From contig NC_135015.1 of assembly GCF_051020955.1 (NCBI RefSeq), positions 2,553,616 to 2,617,615 on the forward strand: a DNA stretch of 64,000 nucleotides, given 5' to 3'. Positions 33,393 to 45,722 of this stretch are shown here, one piece after another. A program made the position numbers and the translations under genes. Each line of letters starts with the position of its first letter. Position 1 is the first letter of the stretch. Source of the stretch: Megalopta genalis. Lineage: Eukaryota; Arthropoda; Insecta; Hymenoptera; Halictidae. The notes under the pieces are model-generated. The model was not told the origin of the DNA and did no database searches. It saw only the letters and a program-made list of their open reading frames with translations.

Positions 33393-34680
33393 AGTATGAT
33401 AGCAAGACGAGAAACATGGGATTTTGATGGCAGACTCAATTAAACCTTTAACTATTAAAAAGTGAAACAGTTTGTTGAGAAAATGAGAACGAAAGGAAAC
33501 GCGGTTTAGTATTGCCAGTCGGTCAGCAATAGTGCAGTTAGTACAATAATTAAAATTGAATTGTACAATCTAATAATATATTATTCAACACGATTTTTTG
33601 TAGAATGTTACTTCCCAAACACGAATCCGTAAACGAAATTGCTGAAATCAAGAAAAGTTACAATTTGTTGGACAGCGTAATTGCAAGAAAGAATAAACAC
33701 GTAATAGGAGATATTTTTATTCTTCGGTATACATATGGGTGTTTCGTTTTACTCTGTATGAAGTAATTTAATATAATATTATATGCTTGATGTACATTTT
33801 GATACAATATGATTGATTTACTTTACTTTTGACAACAATACATTGAATAGTCTTAATAGAGCTGGCGAATCTTCAAACATATTATTTACATACTTATTGT
33901 TGAGGACTCATCAGATGGATGACGGAGATCCTCTGAATATTGCACTTGGTGCCGACTAACTCGAAGGACCACCCACTGTAGTGGGACTAAATGAATTGCT
34001 AGTACTCTATTTGTAACGCGCAACCTAACCGTTACGCGTGTATCTCTCTATGTCTTCTGTTCTGTCCTGTGTGAAAGTCTAAAGTGTTCTGTGCTTTCTG
34101 AAGGTCTAAAATGTTCTGTGCTTTCTGAAGGTCTAAAGTGTGTTCTGTGCTTTCTAAAGGTCTAAAGTGTTCTGTCCTTTGGGCCTTACCCTACTCCCTT
34201 TCGTGGAGTCGGAAAAACCCCGGCCATCCCTTCCAATGTGCCCGAAGCACGTTGTCTCTGGTAGGGATGGCTGCGTGGGCCGCTTGCGCTTGCGGGTGGA
34301 GGGGTGTTTGGAAAGGCCGGGAAATTCCAGCTGGCCAGGATTGCCGATGCCGATATCTAGCGGCCGATTCTCTGGTCCCTTAGCCTTGGGGCTTTATGGT
34401 AAGGGTTTCCAGAACCTAAATGATGGCATGACCTTCATCATCCTAAAACTATTTAATTTATGTGTCAAACCGGTCCGCTAAAGAAATTGCCATCGCCCTA
34501 AACGGATTACAAAAAACTCATAAATGGTCGCCCGTACCATAAAGCCATTTCCAAACCTCTTACCTTAACACTTATCTATGTCATCGGATGCTTGCAAATC
34601 CCTACACACATTGTACAAAAATGTACCGTTAAACAAATTCGCTACGATTGGCTCTTGATAAGGGCAGCCCAATAGCGCAT
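33393..34680. other. Spacer downstream of the asteroid locus
   Basis: AT-rich to about 33930, then GC-richer. Two overlapping plus-strand frames (34138-34481) pass through a tandem repeat and are unassigned. Within 100 bases beyond the asteroid stop, read on the minus strand, there is no AATAAA and no poly(A) tract. Confidence 0.5.
34058..34180 (+). repeat. Tandem repeat of about 27 bp near the asteroid 3' side
   Basis: About four and a half units of TGTTCTGTGCTTTCTGAAGG followed by TCTAAAG run head to tail; the first and last units carry TGTTCTGTCCT variants. One unit has an extra TG. Confidence 0.75.
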
Positions 34681-36579
34681 TCAAGTCAATGGCGGTAAGT
34701 AAACACATTTTTTTAATTGTGAAAATGCATGTACAATAGACATATCAACCTTTTTATTAAAATATTCATTTGGTTGCATTTTAGAATTAGTAATACAAAA
34801 TGACGCGGTTAAAAGACAATCCATCATATCAATACCTGAACGAGCCTGATCAATCGTAACATTCTTCGAGATGTTTAATTTGTTTCTGCATGCCTGTCTT
34901 CTATTTTTTGAAATCTCGATTAAACTACCATATGCCTCTTGGAAGCTGTTTATGGAATTGTGTTGTCCTACCTTTGAAATTATTATGTTATATAAGATAC
35001 AGATAATTATCGAGTACACGTAACATATATGCGATTTGTACACTTTTTCTTCATCAGTCCAATACTTAATACAACCAATATACAATCTCCATTCTGGTAA
35101 AAGTTCATCGATACATTTCATGTTCTTGATGCCGAGTGCATCGTCTAAAATTTCCTTTCGAGTACTTAATGGAAGGTCTCTAAGGGTTAATAAAGGTACC
35201 GTTTTGGTCCCTTCTAATGCATTACATACGAAATTTAAAGTTTGGTCCCTAAATACATATTTCATGTAGGTTTTCCTGTCATTTATCAAGGATGATGTAA
35301 GTCCATATGTAACGCTAACAATTTTCAAACTTATTAAGCTACTCGAAGGACGATCTAAGTTTTCTATTTGTATTGGTAGTATGCTCGTGTGTTTTACTAT
35401 GTAGTTCATTAAAACTGATGGAAGTTCAGCTTTAGCAATCTCATCCACAAACCATCTGGGTAACCTGTTAATAATCAAATCATTTTCATTTTGAATCTTG
35501 GTATGTTCTATAAGTATATCTCTTATTACGATCATATCATTGTTAATGTTTTTGTCAATCATTTCAAAGTCCTCCTCGGGGTACATTCCTCTGAACGGTA
35601 AACTTTCAATATCTTTATTAAATTTGTAAGCTGATGTTATGTAATGATTAGGGCATTCAGCAATAATCAATGGTGCAAGCACTGCTTCGGGTAGATTTAT
35701 ACAGGTATAGTAATTTATGTGTAATTCTATTGCATCTAACATTCGTTGTCTCATTGATTTAGGTATTCCACTTAAGATTTCAGCAATAGCTTCGTCCAAG
35801 GTACGTTTGCTGAGCCACGTAAATGTTTGTTGCATGATTTGCTTATATTTTTGTGGTCCATATGCTTCGAATTTAGAGAAAAAATTTTTTTAACATCTCT
35901 GGTTTTATTGTAACATCATTTCCGAGTATCGCCGCAGCTAAAGACAATGTGTGATGAGTCAGTCCTTTGAAAATACGTAGAAAGTATTCATATCTGTAAA
36001 TTTGACAACGCATCGCTTTGCCTCTTCGAGTCCTGACTACATGATCACCGAGTGTGTCAAATGGTATATACAATGTTCCGTGTATATAAAAGTCAGAGTC
36101 AAAACTAAGTACAGGACAGTTTAATACTTTTGCTAGCGCAGCTATAGGCCCGTCAGCTTCGAACATACAACGTGCATGACGAATATTTTCCTTTCTTTAA
36201 ACTTGCACGAAAACGTTTGTTATGAGCAAAGAAGGAACATTACGTTCCGTTGGATTTGCAATCAAAGCTAACGAATTTTCAAGCTTTTGTTTGAGTCTGT
36301 CCAATATGATGCCTGTTTTTGAAATGTTGTATGCTCCGTCTAGTAATACTAACGGTGTCACATCACACTCTAGCAAGTTATCAAAGAATTTGGATACAGC
36401 CTCCTCATATACATTGTATTCTCCACCAAATATACAACTGTGATGAGCACATTTATAAAATATTTGATAACTTACGTTGTTACCGTCGATGACCAAGTAC
36501 GTATTTTGCAATTCATAATTTTGCTGACAATGATTTCCGTAATCCTTTACAAACGACGTTAAACCTCGCGGATGCCCAT
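34681..36579 (-). pseudogene. ast: asteroid homologue (XPG-like nuclease family), disrupted
   Basis: Asteroid proteins (ASTE1 in mammals) are XPG/FEN-like nucleases; fly asteroid was named for a genetic link to Star and EGFR signalling, and ASTE1 acts in DNA-end repair. The locus lacks visible introns and spans about 630 codons, close to family length. The expected start MGIR lies at 36579-36568, but two extra bases (36567-36566) shift it into a stop. The next frame reads GLTSFVKDYGNH, YLVIDGNN and VLLDGAYN (amino-terminal nuclease region) without any ATG. A TAA at 36199-36197 follows NVFVQV. The same frame resumes with FEADGPIAALAK and VLSFDSDFYI, the acidic I-region, and ends at 35873. A one-base shift in the A/T run at 35879-35891 moves to the frame KFEAYGPQKYKQIM. 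That frame stays open for about 400 codons to TGA at 34681. No poly(A) tail is seen. It could instead be a real gene with assembly errors. Confidence 0.85.
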
Positions 36580-36679
36580 TGTTACGCGGTAACTTCGCGT
36601 TTCTTATATCTGCCAACGTTTGTCAATTGTTGAATGAATTCTGTAGAAGTCTATAGGAAATTGTGGCGGATTGTGTGGT

Positions 36680-36885
36680 GTTTGGTTCTCTGAGAACAGG
36701 GATCGATGGCGCTTCGGTAATAAGGAGACAGTTGGTTTCGCCTAACTTGTAGCGTACTTTATTTCACCTTATGTGTACGTCTATACGCGTGGGAGGCTGA
36801 TCTTAGACTGAGGGAGAGACTAGTGGTTTAGGTAGCAACGTCTAGTAATTAAATTGTAGGTGGCGCTGTGGGCCGCTTCTCACAT
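36680..36885 (-). mobile_element. Possible LTR upstream of the asteroid pseudogene
   Basis: On the minus strand the block runs from about TGTGAGAAGCGGCCCAC through GTGAAATAAAGTACGC, a poly(A) signal, to AGAGAACCAAACA. It is GC-richer than its flanks and oriented toward the pseudogene, whose lost start is about 100 bases further on. Borders are uncertain and no target duplication was found. Confidence 0.3.
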
Positions 36886-39830
36886 TAATTGAAATAGCAA
36901 GTGGTGGGGGGCCCAAATCAGTACACTACGTACTCTCGTTACACAGTGTGTCTTTAGATACATGTATGGTATTCGGAACTATACTAACTAAACGAAATTA
37001 TAATTATCATTAAAAAATATGGTTTTTACAGTAAAATTATTGATTCCAAGTATATTCCCACGCAATTCCTAACAAAATTGACTTGTGTGACTATTTTCAC
37101 TCTGTGTATATCTCCATGAACTATCTTCCGCTAACTCATTTGTTTTACTGCGTCGGTAATAGAAAGTACATACCACGTTACGTGTAGATCGTGCAATCTA
37201 CAGAATGCATCATGCAAAAATGCATATATGCAACGTATGATTATTCGTTAAGGAGTGCCGATAACGTAGAATTTGTCACATGTAATTGGATATCTGTAAG
37301 GTGACATCTATCGACGTATCGTTATGTATTTGAGAAGATCATATCGAGAATATTCTGATTGTATTGTACAGTCTACATATGTATATTGTGTACAGTCAGC
37401 TTTCTGTAAACACGTGTGTAATCTGCGATCGGCATTGTAAGTATTGTGACAGATAAACTGCTTATAATTGAAACCTTAACAATATTTAAATATACATAAT
37501 TATATTTCTTGTACTAATGAAACTTACATTTAAATTTATACATATAAATTTTGAAAGTTGACCACTCATATGGGATAAAAGCTCTTACTTAATCACCCCG
37601 TTTCAAATTCAGTCGATTAATAGCCGAATAGATGATTAATGAAAAATTAAAAATAATTGCTTAATTTTATTAAGATTTGCAAGAGGTACGAATGTTGAAG
37701 AAGCAATTGATGCCATATAAGTTTGCTTCGTAATTTTTGTTTAAATGAATGAAATATTTTAATTTTATGAAAACTTTTGAGGTTTCCAGCGCGGTCGTGG
37801 AACTGTTAAGAAACTTTCAATATTTCACAAGATAAAAGTGACCAGAAGTTGTACGATACGCGTACCCTTGAACAAAGTGCATGCATGCTCGTTCAAAAAA
37901 GATCCACTGATTTTGTCAGAAAAAATTTCTAATAGTCGCGTTCTTCTGATCTCTTGAAAAACTGGTACACTTGTAGAACGCACGTGCATCGTAGCACTCT
38001 TGAAAAAATATCGCTCTGAAAATTTAGTTCGCTTTGAGCCATTCGTTTTCCTGCTCTAACACTTCTTTCTAATTGCGATGGGAAAAGAAATACGACTTGT
38101 TCCAGTTGCGTAAATCGTTCTGCGGATGGAATTGGGTAAACGAATTTCTCGTTGATCTGTGCTCTTCGCAAATCGGTCACTGGAAACTTCGTATTTGCGT
38201 AAACATTCGTGACGGGTCTTGTAATAAGTAATAAGCCGTTGGTCGTGGTAAATGGTCTTTTAAGAGTAAACGCGCGGGACGGACAGTGAGAAAAGAGCTG
38301 CAAGTATTCTAAAATTATCTTCTCAAGGAAACAGTAAACTGACCTTATTTCATGAATTCTTTCCCCGAGAGCAAAATCGAGGGCCACGGCAAGAGAGCAC
38401 ATATATTTCGAGGCTAGAGAAAACTTCTCCGCTGACATTCAAAGGTAATGCATACAAAGTGGTCTTCGTAAAATTTATTTTATTTGCTTGCTATTGCGTG
38501 GAGCAAACTGTTATTGAAATTCTGCAATTAGATACTGCTTCTATTTCGTTCGCTTCCTATACTGAGCTTTCATCCAACGATTCGTGAACGATATAACATT
38601 GTGCTTGATAGACACATTATTATTTTACCTTCGTTCCCTTAAATTGCGTGCAAGCATTTTATTTCGTTAAAGATGTTAGCCAGTAGTTTCTGAGTTGCAT
38701 GAAACTTTTCGGTGGAATATCGTTTCGTCAACACAATATTAAATTCCACCGAAACTCAAACATACGTATTTACACTCGCGAACTTATAAAATGAAATTGA
38801 ATGTGTAACGACGCCATAGCACCACGTTGACGAAACGAATTTTACGAAATAATATCGACGAGAAACGTGAATTCCTGCGTACGAGAGCGCCAATCGAAAG
38901 TCGAAAAAGAATGGAAGTTATTAAAAATTTCTGCGTCCAGGAACAAAATAGAAATACGTGAAATATACAATTCATCAGTGCTTTTATTTGCTCGTGTAAC
39001 TTTTCTGATGAATTATTTACAGTTTATGGGGCTCCTCATAACCTGCGACACGGAAGCAATGAATGCAAAATTTTATCGAATGTGCGACATGTTTTTGGTT
39101 CAATTAAAGCGAACCGAGCCACGATGTACGTGTATGTGGAACATTTACGAGCGATAAAGCATTAATTTACGTTTTCTATCCGAAAATACCACGGGCTGAT
39201 GAGCACCGTGAGAAACGAATTAAAATTCCACGACGCGCTAGACCTAATGAGACATAAACCGAGCCACTGAATAGACGATAAATCCAAGTGATTCATTTTC
39301 ACAAGCTTTTCCGATGCGAGCCGCTGCGAAGCTGCTCTCATGTGTTTGCACTTGAGAGTTTTTACGAAACAAGCAAATTCCCCAGTAGCAACATCTCCCA
39401 GTAGCTTACGGGAGAAGTCCTTATATAAAGTAAACGTTCGATCGTGAGAAACAAGAAGCTCCTTTTAAAACTGGCTTGAGAACGTATGAGTAAATATTTT
39501 TGAACATTCTGAAGAGCGTCTATTAAAGAAATAAAGAGATCTGGCCCTAACAAGTAAGCAGCACTAAAACTTCGACATCAGTGAACTCAATTTTTATATT
39601 GTAGTGATAATTGAAATATAAAAATTCCCTTAACTTCTCGCGAAACTTTCATATTTCAACTAGGTATTCATTTTTGAAATAAAATCCACATTACAGAGTG
39701 ATATTTTATTGTCTCTATCATTTTTATAAAGAGTATTATAATTTCCTAATCTCGAGATAATGAAAAATGTAAAGAAATTAATTCTGTTGATGTTTGAATT
39801 CCATTTGATTGCAATACTGTTTTAATAACA
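36886..39830. other. Gene-free AT-rich stretch
   Basis: A 169-codon minus-strand frame at 37929-38438 has no recognisable domain or codon signature and is not called. TTCCACCGAAA occurs in inverse orientation at 38709-38720 and 38746-38755, a small hairpin. Other frames are short. Confidence 0.4.
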
Positions 39831-40140
39831 ATTTACAAATTTATATCATCAATATGTATTGATAATAGAAATTATTTACAAAGTTGTATTATCAATATGT
39901 TTTGATAACAGAAACTATTTACAAATTCGTATTATCAATATGTTTTGATAATAGAAACTATTTATAAATTTGTATTATTAATATATTTTAATAATAGAAA
40001 GTATTTACTATATATATATATATAAATATATTTTGATAATAGAAAGTATTTACAAAATTAATAATATATTTTGATAATAGAAAGTGTTTACAAGGTATTA
40101 TCAATATGTTTTGACAATATTTACTTTGTGTCATCAATAC
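39831..40140. repeat. Minisatellite, about 43-bp unit with a palindromic core
   Basis: Six to seven diverged units share TTATCAATATGTTTTGATAA, ATAGAAACTATTTACAAA and TTGTATTA. Each unit core is an inverted pair TTATCAA and TTGATAA around a 6-base spacer. A TATATATATATA run interrupts the array at 40010-40025. Later units are shorter (about 40 bp), as expected from unequal exchange and decay. Confidence 0.75.
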
Positions 40141-41112
40141 GTAAATTGCAAGAATTTTAATTAAATCATTTTCCAGAAGTAAAATTAAACACTTTAAAAT
40201 GCCTCTTTTTTATTCTTTTCCTTACTTTCTAGAGCGTAGCTTTGTCGTTGCGCATTTCTTTGATGCATTGTTCTACCCTGGCCGACTAATGCACTGGTGC
40301 AATTTGAGAAAAAAGACAGAAAATGCTATTATACTACTTTCGACTTGTCGATAGGTGGTCTAAACAACGAGTTCGGCGTATTTCCGGCGTCGTAAATCAA
40401 TTTCTCCGTGAAAATTGCTTTCTCTCGTAAAAGTGTCATTATCTGCATACAATTGCTTGAAATTTTCCGTTTCTTTGATATTCTGCGCATTCTTGACTCG
40501 CAAAATAGAACGAAGCAGAAAATATTACCGCGTTTTAACGAAGATAAAATGTATTACATCGATTGACGTAATAAAATATACCTCAATGATCTTTGAGAAT
40601 ATTTTTGCACACCATATTTGCATACAAGCAAATTCGACCAAAATCATAAATATAGTTGAAAGAATTATTTAGGCAACATAAATTATGAAACATAAAAAAC
40701 AGAATTGCATTTAGAACAAAATGATGTTTACTTTTATTTAAAGCTTGTACATGTAAAACATTTTTATTCTTCTTACTCTGTGTATTTAAAATCATAAATA
40801 TTATTTCATTTTAATGGTGTCTAACAAAGAATTTATCACTGACAAGTTTCATAATATTGCACCGTTGCATTGCAATGTAATAAATGTCGCTATATTGTAA
40901 TATATTGAAGATCGTATACATTATTTATTTGAAAGGTGTCTGCTATAAAAAACATTACACTGACAAGTCCTGGGATATTACTGTGAGTGGATTTAGAGAC
41001 ACACATAAGTATACATATATTTAAGGTACTTGAATACGTATATAACAATAATACTAAATGAACAATCGATTTTGCGCACTCTCTTTATTCATACACAAAT
41101 AACACTTCTTGA

Positions 41113-41155
<43 letters not shown>

Positions 41156-43059
41156 GATTGAAACAATAACTGAACTGTTACCGGTACCACATCAAATTCG
41201 TTTACCTCAAGAGGTCTCTCACATTTAATCGACGCTCGTTCTTCAATCTGATTGGCAATCATACAAATTACACATCATTACCTAGCATAACATTACATTC
41301 ATCGACATATTATATTATATATTATACTCTCACGTCATCATACAGTCTAATTGTCAATCGCACTCGCACATCACTTATTTCGTTTCGTATCTTCTTACAA
41401 TCTATGAAGTTGAAAAACCAACACCACAATTACAAAGTATGAAAGACACGTGTAAAATATTCAAGAAAATGATCACTTTTCCGCTATGGTGTATTACTAC
41501 TGCGACCGATTAAAAATCAGACAGAATTCCCATGATCGTTTATAAGACTCATTACAGGTGTTTAAGATTGACCGGATAGGTATGTGTATCTTCATAATCG
41601 GTTAATCGGTGCGATTGCGATCGTCGAACCTCGCGAAGATTCCCATTAAAATCGTAGAATTTGATCTAAGAATTTTTCCCTGTTGGGTCTTGGGATATGA
41701 CTCATAAACATTCATGGAATTTCTCATCTTGGCATAATGAGCGACCTATGCGTCGATATCCTTGGAATCCTCTGATCATTCTAAGTACACGAAGAATTTT
41801 TCCATGTTTTTTTTTATCAACGTTTACGGTTCTACGCCTTTCTCTTATCCTTACTTCTTCTATATATACATATAATTTATAAGCTTCTCTTCTGCATAGC
41901 ACCAACAATATTTTACTTCAATTTATTGCTTATTAAAACTGTTAGTAGTTATACTACTCGCAGTAACTTCAAACGCGAAGATAATTTATACAATCTGGAA
42001 GTAGAAAATATTGCAGATACAGTAGTCAGCCATCATTTATCTACTTTGATCTAGCAATTAAAGATAAGTTATTTCGTCGTAAAGTGAAAGCACCTTTTAT
42101 GGAACACTTTTCAGGGAGTATAAGTTCATCATTGATTTTATTACAATTAAAAGTGTTTATTGTCGAATATTTATACCGTTGTGCGATAGATTGATTTTTT
42201 TATACAACGTAAGAAATTTTGAAATATTTATATAATGTAAATAAAAAATAATACGAGTAAAAGAGTAAGAGCATGTACCCATTATGGAACACCGTTTTCA
42301 TACCATGTTCCCGTGTTCCATAATCAATGGCCATAATTCGGAACACCCATTTAAAACGGTCGTTCCACTTTTATATGGTCTATCCATTTTCTTATTGTAT
42401 TATTTGTGCTACTGTTTCAAGAACGGATCACAATTAAGGCAGTGTTTTGTACGTTAATAGAAAATACTAATTTCTTGAAAATACAAATCATCGGAAGGAT
42501 TGTTTTAATTGAATCTTAATAATGCAAGTGTGAAAGAACAAAAGGTATGTGAATCAAAAATAAGCAGATCGTGGAAACGACGAGATTGGAAATGAGAATT
42601 CATCTGCATGAAAAAAACTATCGCTCGTATCTTCCAGAGAAAAATGCCATCGGTAAAATCGCAATCGAAAAGGGCAATCCGGTGTGTCGATTACAGTTCG
42701 AGTGTTCAAATGTGACATATGCAAAGCGCTATTCGCGAAAGGGTTAAACTGACACTAATGCCAGAAGCGTGTGCACGAAAGGTCATTTCAGATTATCGAT
42801 ATCAATCGCATTGTACTACCTAGAATTCTATTTCTCAACTATTAATTTGCAATTTCTATTATAAATTTTAGAATATTGACTCGCAAACTGTGACAAGTGT
42901 TTTGTTGACGATGCAGCAGTGTAACTATCGTTTGGATTGCCTGAAAATTGTTACTCGGAGACATTACGTAATTGATGTTAATAATAAAATCATATTATTA
43001 GGAAAAGTGGTAGGTACTAGTGTTGATTATTTGCTTGCAAATAATTAAAGGCAAAGTTT
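40141..43059. other. Gene-free stretch with a microsatellite and a hairpin
   Basis: Short overlapping frames on both strands (40415-40795, 41697-41908) are unassigned. At 42281-42324, ATTATGGAACAC and GTGTTCCATAAT form a perfect 12-bp stem around a 20-base loop, and TATGGAACAC occurs once more at 42099. Confidence 0.45.
41116..41153 (+). repeat. CT dinucleotide microsatellite
   Basis: About 19 uninterrupted CT units. Confidence 0.95.
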
Positions 43060-43376
43060 TAGGTAAAAGTATATTTATTGGACACACACGGAAACACAAG
43101 ATCTAATATACAGGCTTGCTCGTAAGAGCTTAGGGACAACGAGTGTACTCGCAAGCTGCTCACCGACGACTGACTAAAAAACCGCAGAAGACACGCAAAC
43201 TGTGCGTCGGAAAATCCTTAGTGGTCATAAATAACCAATCCGCTCTCACACCGCGTGTAACGGACTTTCGAGTCAAAATTTGCTCAACTCGAGTCGACGC
43301 GCGTTTAGCGCTCATGTGCCCTGCAGATGGGCCGCAAGGGCCGTCTTACCTGAAAAACGGACAAGGCCGTAAAACA
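43060..43376 (-). mobile_element. Possible LTR, minus strand
   Basis: Read on the minus strand it starts TGTTTTACGGCCTTGTCC, is GC-rich, has GGTTATTTATGACC as a possible TATA region, and ends near GTCCAATAAATATAC with a poly(A) signal before AT-rich flank. The layout matches the block at 31320, with a similar TGTTTT start, but the sequences do not align otherwise. Target duplications were not found. The plus-strand frame 43143-43478 runs antisense through it. Confidence 0.35.
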
Positions 43377-45325
43377 TACGAAGTACCCATTTTCAATAGC
43401 ATCGAAAATGCCAGACATTTACAACAAGAACTACCACATTATCATCATATTATAAAACACAAAGTAATACAAATATAATGTTAAATAAATTAATGAAAGA
43501 CGATTATGCGAATTTCGTTTTCCCTTCTAAAATACTTGCGTATTTTCCGTAAACACGCTCTGTACATTTGCTGCATAGTTACATAAACATCCGCAGTCTA
43601 GCGATAACTATCGTTTGATTAACCGAAGAATTCAGTGGTTCACTAATTGTTACCTGGTAATTCCGCATAACCGTTGAATTAGGGCAATTCAATCCTCGAT
43701 GGCGATAGCCACCGTTTATTCATGCGTCGTGTTGTCATTTATAGCTGCTTAACAGCATCCGTTTAACTTTCTTTCCTCGTTCCTTTGAACTGTTATCGTC
43801 TTTTCCGTAGTTCTTCCAGTTTGCAATGGGCTCACGCAGCTGTCGCTGTTCGTCAGGACGCATGATGTCACGCATTGTCACTAACGAACAGGAACTCTGG
43901 TAATTAGTACGGTTTCCATACCGGAGAAATTCTACGATTACCAGAACACGCGGTGGAACACTCGACATCCTTCGTGAACTTGTGAAACGAACCAAGGAAA
44001 CGGCTTCGTTGAGTTTTCTTTTCGATCGATAACATCAGTTGGGGATCCAGCGAAACCTTATGCAACTCGATCTTTTCTACAAAGTTAATAAAAACGGTCG
44101 AAAGTTCCTACAATAATCTCAGTTGCGTTATTGCTTTCTTAACGTTTATTACAATTACTGATTTCGTTAATAACGTAGTATTATGTTTTCTTTTATTGAA
44201 ATTCAATACAGTTTTATACTTTATAAATAATATGAATTATTAAAATCGAAATACGATGCGAAACATTGAAATACGATTTAATCGAATGGAGAGAAGTTTG
44301 TAATTGGAAGAATTATGGTAACTGAATGTCCTTTCTGTTACTGTTACTTGTTCTTTCTATTATAAAGTTAAAATAAAGCAAGCGGTTAAACATTTCGATC
44401 TTGCGACTTTACATCGAAGCAGAAATAACTTTGCAACGAACTGATATCTAGAAAATGTGTTCTTGACATTTTTTTTTCGTTAGGGCTAAAACTTCTACCT
44501 TCCAAGAAGCCAAGTCGTTTGATCCAATTTTAAACAAGTCGTTCTCTGTGAAATCTTTCTAGTCTCACCGAAGAAGCTTCTTGCACCAATAGTTACTTAT
44601 TTTACCGATCCATATTGTATATAAGAGCAATTGTCATGCTCCTCAGCTGTTCCATACAGGTCAGCAAAGTTGTACAAATATAATTGAATTTCATGACGCT
44701 GCAGCATGTTCTGAAATAAGAGGGAACACTTTGAACTGTCAACGATTAAGACAAGCCTTCGAACGATCGGAGTCACTGTGATGAATGCAAGATAAGAATT
44801 GTCTAAACTAATTATATGAAACTTATGTCTGATAAAAATGTCATTCCACGTTTAGTCATTTTAATAAATTGCCCACATTAGAAAGATGTGTCTTCAAGTC
44901 TTCTAATGTTGGTACAGTTTTGTATTTAACCTAGCTATTTTAGTCAAAACTCCATAAAATCCGCAGTCTAGTAAAGTCTGCGGATCTTCGTGCGAAATAC
45001 AAATATTTGCATCGTTTGCAAGAAACAGTAGCTGTTTAAGAATTTCTATCTTTCTTTAACAATACAAGTAAATCTCAAACTTTCTGCCATAGCTGTTATA
45101 ATCAACATTTAAAAAGTCGTTGCAGTACAATTATTACTTTGATTCAAATATTCTCAATTATAAATAATTGTTATACGTGGCCGAAATTTTGTTTTCGTTA
45201 TTCGTAGCTATTATTGATGAAGGTTTATTTGGATTAGTCATAAAAGTTATCGACGAAGAAAATTGATTTCGGTTGCTTGTAAGTTATCAAAGATGAAACT
45301 ATCTCGAGAAAGATTTTCAAAAATT
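43377..45325. other. Gene-free stretch with orphan GCGGATC-family ends
   Basis: AACATCCGCAGTCTAG at 43581-43600 is a lone right-type end. At 44959-44985, ATCCGCAG and CTGCGGAT lie 11 bases apart, two ends of the family in outward orientation. The minus frame 43735-43995 is unassigned. Confidence 0.5.
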
Positions 45326-45329
45326 TTAA

Positions 45330-45569
45330 CCCTTTGCAGTTGAAGCCATTTCAACTCCAAAATGAGAGCATTTGTTTCAAGCTACAGTATTTCCATTCGG
45401 TATGGTTGTTTTTATTTGATATATTGGAAATTTAACTTGTTTGCTTACAGAAGATTTCTATTTCTTAACAATTTATCGAATGCAAAACTTTAATAATGTG
45501 TAAATTCTTTTTAAAAATGGTAGAGCAATTTTTAGTGTCGCCTCAGAGTCGCCGGTCGAGTGCAAAGAG
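45330..45569. mobile_element. TTAA-flanked miniature element, CCCTTTGCACTCGA family, copy 2
   Basis: TTAA at 45326-45329 and 45570-45573 flanks CCCTTTGCAGTTGA and, inverted on the right, CTCTTTGCACTCGA. Read on the minus strand it parallels the copy at 33148 (GCGACTCTGAGGCGACACTAA against GTGACTCTGAAGCACCGCTAA). It is 240 bp and more diverged in its ends than copy 1. Confidence 0.8.
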
Positions 45570-45722
45570 TTAAAAATAGTAAATTTCACAGGCCTCTAAA
45601 ATAAAAGCTTCAATAATGTAAGATAAAACCTTCCTTTGTTAAATCATAGCTATTGATCTACCAAACCGACGAAAATGAGCTTTTTGGTGACAGTAGAAAC
45701 ATAGGTATACTAAATGAAAATA

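Noticed and set aside
34681..36579. Short introns explaining the asteroid lesions
   Set aside because: The bases around each lesion do not offer GT...AG pairs that restore the frame while keeping conserved residues, and the intervals are far below usual intron size.
37929..38438. 169-codon minus-strand open frame
   Set aside because: No recognisable domain or homologue, and no splice or promoter context. Its length is possible by chance in 64 kb scanned in six frames.
39831..40140. CRISPR-like spaced repeats
   Set aside because: The units are contiguous and diverged without unique spacers, in a eukaryotic genome. It is a minisatellite.
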